This document shows positions 9,062 through 18,349 of a DNA stretch of 20,151 bases, in pieces. The stretch is from Hypsibius dujardini (lineage: Eukaryota; Tardigrada; Eutardigrada; Parachela; Hypsibiidae). The notes under the pieces were generated by a model. It searched no databases. It was not told the DNA's origin and was given only the letters and a program-made list of their open reading frames with translations. The stretch lies in the NCBI GenBank assembly GCA_001579985.1, contig LRSR01008223.1, positions 1 to 20,151 on the forward strand. The letters run 5' to 3'. Within the stretch, counting starts at the first letter, position 1; every line of letters begins with the position of its first letter. The translations under genes and the position numbers were made by a program.

Positions 9062-12000
9062 CTAGAGGATATGGGAAAAATATGTGAAGACCTACACCCC
9101 TTTTTCACCCCTTTTTCACTAAAGCCCCTCCCTTTTCTCAAATACAATAACAAACTTAAAATAAAAAAAAAAGACATCTTGAGTTATTAAAACAAACTCA
9201 GCTGGAAGTCTCATTTTATTAAGGATAATATTGCAACCGACTTTAACTGAGATTCTTCTTGATGCTAATTACTGGCAAATGCATAAATACATTGGACTCA
9301 CAAACATTTTAGTTTAAAATTTATGAAATGAGCGACATCCCTGGCAAGTGCTTCCGAATATATTACAATGAGTTTGTATTATTTCTTTTCATTTCTGAAC
9401 GACTAAATGTAATTTCGACAGACATTTATAGACAGACAGAATTTATTAAATTCATAGAACATAATGTATCAATCTTTGAAACCGCGAAATATAAACGAAT
9501 CAGATGTGGCATTCAGGTTATAAAACTAAAACTATTTTAACGATTATCATTTTGAATTTCGCTCATCTAAACTTAGTACCAAAATACTGCGATGATTCAC
9601 AGATTTTTTGAGGATTTGTCAGTTTATGTTTAGAATTAATGTGGATAAAGAAAAATAAATTCCGGAATGAAAACCCGATAATTTTACCTTTTCCATCAGC
9701 ATCATATAGCGATGATCCGTCCAAATCCCCCATGTGGCCGTCAATTGTGGCGCTCTAAAGAAAAATTCGGTGAGATATGAGGGAATAATTCGTCAGAAAA
9801 AAACAATTGGGGTTATACTGGAGGTTACCACCACGCGCACCTTGGGGACGGACAGCAGGGTCTATATATGAGGGAAGCAAAGATTGTGTCAGTCGGGGAA
9901 GTTGTTAGCAGGAGCGGGTGGATTATCGGAGCTCATGTTAACAGCTTTTAATGCTTGGTACTTAGTAACCAATAAAACATTGTTAATTACTATAATTTTG
10001 AGCGGGTTTGTTAAATGGAATAAAATTATTTAAAATGCAACCAAATATGGTTTAAAAAAATTGTTACTGTGCGTTACATAAAAGATTTAATTGCAGGGTT
10101 CGATTTATTAATTTTTTCTTAAAACTAATTAAATTATTATTAATTTATTATAAGTATATTTATAGACATACCAGTTTCCTTTTTGGCTTATGGTTATTAT
10201 TGGTCGCGTTGTCCGTCAGCGGGATGTCCTCACTGTGGGATCGCTGCACGGAAGGCACTCGAGACGTTCCAGGCTGGAAGTGACCGGGCGGGAACTCTCC
10301 TCCTGCTAAATTAGCCAATTCCTTGGCATCGATCGCCATGGTCGACCCTATTGTTAATTGGACGAACGAGAAAAATGTACATTAAAAAAGCCCGCCAAAA
10401 ATAGCGACAACAGCAAATACTCCGTCCTGTAATTATACCTTGAGCATGACTATTGCGGTTGAGGGTCCCCGCGGGTGAGACGGACTTGGATGATTTGCCC
10501 GCGGGTTTATATTGAGCGGTCAGGTCGAGGACGTTGTTGGACAACGGAACTCCACCCGCCAGCACTGAGAACTAATAACCAGGAAAGAAGTCAAAGGGAA
10601 AGATTAATGATGGCATGACATTTTTTGTTTTCTCGCTCCACTTTAGTGTAATTATAAGTCGAGCCGGAGTGTATTCAAAGCCAAGGGCTCGTTTAGGGTC
10701 CTTACAAGTCAGAACCAGGACCCCTCACGATAGGGCCAAGGGTTGGACAAAGGGGAAAAATTCATTTTTCCCAGATTGAACCCAAAATTCGGCCTCTCTT
10801 CCTTGTTCATTTCGTAACTTGTTGGGGTGTGGAAATCTAATTCCAACGATTCCCAACGTTCATAAATATCACCTTTTCAGTCAAATTTGGACCATTATTG
10901 AAAGTTTTGAACCTCCCATTTGCATGCATTAACAGAGCCTCAGATTTTATTGAAAAACTCAAGTGCTGAAAATGATTCGAAATCCCAGGGGGCGTCGGAA
11001 ATCAGATCCCCACACCCCTGGACGTTTCAAAATAAACAGGAAAAATAAGCCGAATTTTGGGTTCAATCTAGAAAGAATGCAGTTTGCCCCTTTGCCCACC
11101 CCTTGGCCCTACCATGAAGGGTCCTGGTTCCGAGTTATAGGACCCTAAACAAAGGCTTCAGCTACAGTTCCCCTCTCTGTCCCCTTCCCCCTTTTTGTCT
11201 CCTAATGCTTTTACGATCGCTGAACAAGGTCCCTTTGAGTCATCTAATAAAAAAATTGATAATTTGGGAGAGACGGATTGTTTCTCAATGTTTTAGTGTA
11301 AAAACCCCAAAATTTGAACACTGGTCAAATAAGCGATATAACCATAACCATGGTAGGGTACAAGTGGGCTTTTTGGTTTTTCACTCCGCACTCGCTCGGG
11401 CTGAACGTTAGGGGTTGAACGTTTTTGTGAACGAGGAAACAATAAGAATTCTAAAGAAATCAATCCTTATTTTGTCGATTTAGAGGACATTTGGTGAACA
11501 TGAAAAAATAGAAAATGGGAGGGGACAAAGACAAAGAGGGGGGGAAAGGGAAGGGGGGCTTATAGTCTACCGTAAACAAGCCCTTGTTCAAAGCCAAGGA
11601 TGAATTGATATACACCGGTAATTGGTATGGATGACATTGTCAAGGGCACGGTCGGGATTTCCGGTTCATATATAAAAAGAGGGAAGGAAAAGGGGAGAGG
11701 AAGGAGCAGGATTGCGAGGCACTCACTTCTAAAGTCAGCGACCCGGAAACGGAGTCATCCATAAGTGGCCGGGATTGAAGGGGAATTATCTGGCGTTGGC
11801 TGGGGTTTTTCTGCAGCTCGTGGAGGCTGACGATCGCGGTACCCAGAAAGTTCTCTGCAGCAAACGAACATTCAATTGTAGAAAACAGAGAATATGGCAT
11901 ATGTGTTGATGGCATTACTCCGATGATCAGCCCGGCATGAATCGCCTTTATAAAGGCTTAAAAATTTAGATTGGCAGATTTACACCGTAGTTTTTTACTA

Positions 12001-15000
12001 TGGGGAAAACTTAACTTTCGCACAAAACAACAATGTCATTTCTGCGAGCCACTATTTTACGGCTATTAACTACGCCTTTGGAAAAGAGAACTAAAACAAA
12101 AAACAGTAGCTTATTATTTGAGAAGTGTGTTGGTTGATGCTTATAATTAAACAAGAAATGTGGGCTGATTTTAGACACACGAATGTCAGTTTACTCCTTG
12201 TCAAAGTATAATTAGACTCACTTTTTTGCGGTTTTGTTCGATCATAAATCTCGAACAGCATCTCGGATGAATCTGGAGAGACATCGCTGCAGTAAAAAAG
12301 CGACATGACATTAATCCACGGACTCGGTCCTTCTCGCGTTAGTCCCACGAAAACGTTTAGCCCATTCTCTCTGCATACAGTGTGAACTTTTCCTCCCACA
12401 CAGGATTGGCGCCCTTGGCCTTGGCGACGGCGGTTGTGTGCTTCTGCGGCGGCTCATCCATCTCGATCACACAGTAAGGCTCCATTCCAACTAAATTCAC
12501 ACCACAATCAAAAAACGAAAAATAAAATAAAATATTTATTAGCTAATTACTTGGCTGTCAATTGGTAGAAAGACTAAACCGAAAATGTTTGTTACTAAAC
12601 ATGTAAGTGGGAAAAAGCAAGAAAAAGATGAAATTAGTCAAATAGACTAGTCACCTAAAACTAGACTAGAAGTTTCGGCTGCAAAAAGAATCAAAACTGA
12701 AAATTCGTAGGTAACTAAATTTCAATTGATTGGAACAGCTAATTCATTTTTGCCTGATTTTAGTTCTTGCCATCCCAAAATGTCAACAAACTCGTGTAAA
12801 AAAACGTTACGCTATTACCAGTTTACGATCACGTGATGTCAAATTACTTACCTGCGTTATCACCAACAGAGTTGGCTCTGATGACCTTCACCATGACTTG
12901 ATAGCTTCCATGCCGGAAAGGGTTTGTTTTTCCACCGTTGGTCATGGAAGCAACAGGGAAAGGGAAATGCGTCTGAAAATTTGTAAAAGAGAACATTGTC
13001 GGGCATAAAAATGTTTGTTTTCGGATTGTAGCGAGTATAATGATTGGGGGCATATATCCCTCGTACGTACCTGTAAAGGCTCTTTACCAGGCGTCGGGGA
13101 GGACGGTTTGGAGGACGGGGAGTGCCAGCTGGGGAAGGGGAAATCACGGAACCGGGCTAAACGCATCGTCGTGACGGTATTCTGGATGCACTGTTTCACC
13201 GCCTCTTGGACCAATGTCCCGTCAAAATTGTCATCCAACGGCGGCTGTATAAAACAAACAGGCAAGATGAATTAAACGGCAACGGCGAACCTGCCATAGA
13301 TTCCTTACTAGTCTACTTGTTTGAATAACCTTGTCTTTTAGAATTGTTGAATTGAAATTTTCATGATAAATTAAATTATTCTGGAGCTGGCAAAGTTGAT
13401 TGGTTCTAAATATCTCAGAGTGAGAATTATGGCTCGTAGATGCATGAGGTTGTGATCAGGAGGTATAACTCTATAAAAGTGGGAAAGAAATCCCAATAAC
13501 TGAAAATGTTTTGATCATTCTCTATTTTTCCCTTTATTTTTATAATAACCTAAACAAAAAATGAAACATAAAGCACGGTTCGTTAGCATGGCTATTAATC
13601 AGAGGCGCGTTTCCATTACCAGGGCAACCTAAGTGACAACCCAAACTACGCCCCTAGGGCGACCCCCTGGGGGCCCACCTGGGGTCTCGACCTCTGAAAC
13701 TGCTGTTCGGTCAAAATATATAGTCTTAACAGTAAAAACATATATGAGATTCTTATCAGATACAATTTTACTTTAACTTCAAACGTGTTTTCATGTTTAA
13801 AAAAAATATGTATTAATCAAGTGTTGTTATTTAAGTGTTATGTTAATTAACTATTACGTATTAAGAATAAAATTGTATGTACTAAATATAGCTTTTGGCT
13901 AGCATTCATTCAACCTTTTACAGTTACTGTATTCAGTTTTTTTTACTTATCATGGTCTTAAATACACATTTTTTCCTAAGCAAGCAATTTCGGATCGAAT
14001 GCCAGTACCGGCCGTCCGGACGTCTGCCGGACTCTCAGAGGCATCCAGGGAAATTGCTTGGATTGCCACTCTTTGATAACAGAAACGCGCCTCTGCTAGA
14101 TTAACGTAAAAAAGGTGCAAAACACTGCTTTAAACAGACTCAATGTCTCTCTCTTGACAGCAATAGCTTACAATTAAAAAATCTTACTACTAAATAATAC
14201 AGCAATCTGAAATTACTATAGAGTTAATAATCTTTTTAATCTCTCGTTGGAAAACGCCCTGCGCAACTTACGGTGAAAGCGGGAGCACGAATCCGCACAC
14301 GAACGTCGCGGGAGGATTGCTTGTCAAAGTCCCCCGACAGCAGCAGCTCCCCGTGCTGGGACATGTAAATGAGCATCTTCAGCTGGAAGCACTGATGGTG
14401 CTGCATGTTCGGCGGCGCGGACTGCAGCTGACGGAGGTCGTTGATGTTGAGGAACCGCAGCACCTCATCCCCACCCGCGTGATCGATCTCAATGTCGTAG
14501 CTGGTCGTCGTGACAAAGCCCCGCGCGTCCGTCACCGTAGCCAGCAGATGGAAGCCCAGTTGGATCGTCTCCACGGAGCAGAAGATGCTCTTTGGGTAGG
14601 GAACAATTCCAAGGAAACACACGAAAGCGGATTATTTATTTATACAGAAAGGCGTAAAGATTAGGCTGGATGACGAGGATCAGGGGCTCGTTCAGGGTCC
14701 TTACCAGGACCCCCCCCATGGTAGGGCTAGGGGGTGGGCAGAGGGGCTCTCATTTGCATTCATTAATAGAGAGTTTATATTGGGCCAAAAGAAACTCCCA
14801 ATTTTGATAGAATAACTTAGAAGCTTTTGAAAATGTTCTGAAATCCTAGGGGATTATTAGAAATCAGTTTCCCACGCGCCCACATGTTTTAAAATGATTA
14901 GGAATAAAATGCCGAGTTTGGGTTTAGTTTTGAAAAAATGCATTTTTACCATTTGCCCTCCCCCCCCCCCGGCACTACCATGAGGTGTCCTGGTTCCAAC

Positions 15001-18000
15001 TTGTACAGATCCTATAAACGAGCCCGTGATTGGGATAATCAATGAATGCGTGGGATTGAAAGAAAGCGCGGGGAAAAACGGCGGGGATGTTGCGGGGGAA
15101 GGGAAGAAAATCACATCATCATGTAATTCATTCAATCATCCTTGACAATTGCGTTGCACAATCAATGTATTATTCTGGTGTCTTTACTGGCTTACCATTT
15201 GCTCATCAGCCGCTAATTCCGCGCGAACATCCCCAATCTTGGGAGCACAGCTGGTGGGCAGGAACCGGTCGAACGTTACCAGTATTCCCATCTGGGGAGA
15301 GAAAAGAGCGGGAAATATAACAAGGAGGACTGAACCCGATGGAAAAGAAGCAAGCGATTTTAAGGCACTATATTAAGCCATCCAAACGTTTCTTTAAATT
15401 TCAGTATCGGTACTTGTAATCTTATGTAAAAGTGAAACACCAAACCCGCGCGTGATTGCGCCTTAAATTTTGAGTATTTTACAAAATGTTAAATCAATTT
15501 TATTTATTTTGTTTTTGTTTATTTCCCGAGGTAACGTAGTCACGCTATTCCACAATAACGCTATTTATTCGGCTCACTCACTGTAGTCAGTGATATTGGA
15601 GAAAAAAAGATCATTGATTTACTACTATTAAAAAACATGCGGGCTCGAGTTGTTAGTCACGGTACAATTGACAGCTAATGAAAACGGTGTCATCAATTTG
15701 AAATAACTCGCCACTTCCGCCGGAGTGTGAAATTATAATGTGGTATGCTTCAGCGTCGCCTAAAAATAGCCTCACATACACACAGGGACCCGATGACGGG
15801 TCCCTTAATTCCCATGTAATTGAGAATGTTGCGCGCCCGTATGTCTATCCTGGTCACATACTTCAACGTCACAGATCACGGATAGGAAAAGAGAGACTTC
15901 TGCGTCTGCTGCGGTGTCCTGCCATTCTTAATTAATTTGACATTCAAACCGGAAACTGCCCCGCACAAGCATCACACACACTACAGCTATAGAGGGTCCG
16001 GGAATGATTTTTGGCGTTGTTTTAAAGTTCTCGGCATACGGCCATGTGTCTATTGTGAACAAAGGTTTTTTGGCTTGGGAGCTCATTCAATTGGACGTCC
16101 GCAACACTTCTTCACAACACAACTGTATTCTGGATTACATTTATTGATGAAAAAGTGATGGGGAAAAATCTAGGGACAATAAAATGTCTATAGTGTTCAG
16201 TTTGGCTATTTTCTAGATACACATAAGGCAATTTTGCTAAATCAAAAATCAAGGAGTTTACCGAGAGCTACTGGAAAAAGTAAAGTTTGTCCATTTTTTT
16301 GGATCGTAAATGACCAAAACATTCTTGCTCAAAATTTGCCACTTGTGTGGCCTAAGATTGCGCTTCCTTTACTTCGATCAATATCTTTACTCGTTTTCGG
16401 CGGGTTTTTAAAATCCATATATTGTCTTTGTTTGTAAGATTTATTAAACATTTAGTGCCATAAAAATCGTAAAAATAAGTAGCAATTGTGAAAAAATAAT
16501 AAAGTGAAGTAACAATTGCTAATTTCGGTAGCTACCTAATTCACACACAAATGACCACGTGTGAAAACAAATAAAGTGGCTGTTTCTCAAGGTGAATCAA
16601 CTTTAATTTTAAATACTGACATGACCATTTCCCCATTAAATGCTTTAAACGCCCAGGTTCTCTTTGAATGCGGGGAAATTATGTGCCAGGATTAGGTCGC
16701 TTGTGTGTAACACAGTTCTACTTTATATACTGCACCGGGAAGAGATTATAGAGATGTGTTTAGACTTTTGGAGCTGCTAAATTTGGATTTGGTGCTGTTA
16801 AAGATGCGCGCTTGCATCCCGCGCCGGATGGTTTTCCTAAATGGATCGGCAAATACGCGGTCTTAAATTAGCGCAGTATCGCACTCAATCGTCTGTGTGA
16901 ATGAAGGAGTGGGATGGACTGTGATGTGGAGCTTTGAAGAGATCGCATGTTTTCATATCCATCTCTCCTCTCTCGCATATAAGCGCATAACACGCACGGA
17001 AGCCTCTTGAAGAAGGGGGTACTCTCTCGGTCTGTCTCTTTCTCTGTCTGTCTGTCTATCTGGCTGGCGGCGGCTCCTTCAGATAAGAGTGGGTTCTACG
17101 GTGGAGTGAGAGCGAGAAATGAATAACCTAATCTCAGTAATGAGTCTGTGTGGATGCAGGTTCCAGGCGCTCGTCGAACCTTGGTGCAATCACACGATTG
17201 CAAGCACACTGCTCTTCGACTACTTATACGTGCCTAGTATAAAAACATTCGACCGGAATTTGGACGAAATACAGAAAATCTGCAATCTTGCCAAAAATGT
17301 GGGTGAAATGCAGAAAATCTGTAGCCTTACTGAGAATTTGCAGTCTTACTAAAAATTTGGACGAATTAAAAAAAATCTGTAGCATTACGAAAATTCTAGA
17401 AAGTATGCCAGGCGATGTGGATGCAAGTTAGCAAAGGGAAATTTAATTTTCCAACATGGTTTCAACTCGGCATGTCTGTCAAGTCACTTTCAAGCAAGCA
17501 TGTTCAAGTTTGAGTATCACAGTTGTGTGCTTGTCATTCAACCATTTAAAAAAAAATAATGCCCAAAAATAATTTTTTTTAAGACAAACCGATTTGGATT
17601 TTTTAGGTTGCTATGTTCGACGGTCGATTCTATGTTCGACGGTTGATTGCGGTCTGTTAGTCAACGACAAGTCTATGCGACGACATTGGTAGTCGCTCAT
17701 TAGGCGGTCACTTAACTTGATTAGACACAGTTCTAAGCCATTTAACTAGAATTGGATCGGCAAATATTTGCAGATATATTCAAAATGTACGCTACAGTGT
17801 GCAACACACATTTTGATGCTTAACGTATTTCAGAAATCCGGCAAGACTTATCAAGACAATCAATGACAAGCCAGTTCTACCCAAAAAAGCGACCTGGATC
17901 GTACAACACAGTCTCTAGCTGTAATCCACACACACACAACTTGCAAAAGCCCTAAAATTTCCAGCGCAGTGGGCACACAACGACATAGACAGACTATACA

Positions 18001-18308
18001 CAACCTTTACATCCATGTGCGTGCCGCGGAACAAACGAGTCCCGCGCGACCGCAGCAGTCGCACAAAAACACGCCGTGAGCCCGCCCGGAGAACGGCGGC
18101 ACGCGCCCAGACAAAAAGGTGTCAGGGAATCCCATTAAAAATTACGTCCTTCAACTCTACTCCCTCCCTCATCCTGTCTGGCGCTTTCAATGCGCACCTA
18201 CACACACACTACACACAGTTGAGGGACCCACTATATAAAAGGACATCCGCAAACAAAACCCCACGATTACTCTCACTACGCTCACTCACACTCACACAAA
18301 CTCGCTCG

Positions 18309-18349
<41 letters not shown>

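Noticed and set aside
8644-9177. 177-codon minus-strand frame over exon 13
   Set aside because: It lies in a different frame from the one that joins exon 12 and reads the polybasic tail; it begins within intron 12 and is low-complexity Pro/Arg.
10963-11148. 61-codon plus-strand frame (PRGRRKSDPH...)
   Set aside because: Falls wholly within the right arm of the foldback element; it is repeat sequence without transposase features.
13895-14104. 69-codon plus-strand frame ending in a GC-rich segment
   Set aside because: Its end lies in the terminal inverted repeat of the hAT-like element, so the GC-rich part is transposon end, not exon.
14317-14664. 115-codon plus-strand frame
   Set aside because: Antisense of C2CD2-like exon 3, whose minus frame fits the SMP domain and joins in phase on both sides.
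15738-16158. Open frames of 65 and 73 codons on the plus strand in intron 1
   Set aside because: Short, no domain signature, no splice context linking them, and codon composition like the intron background.
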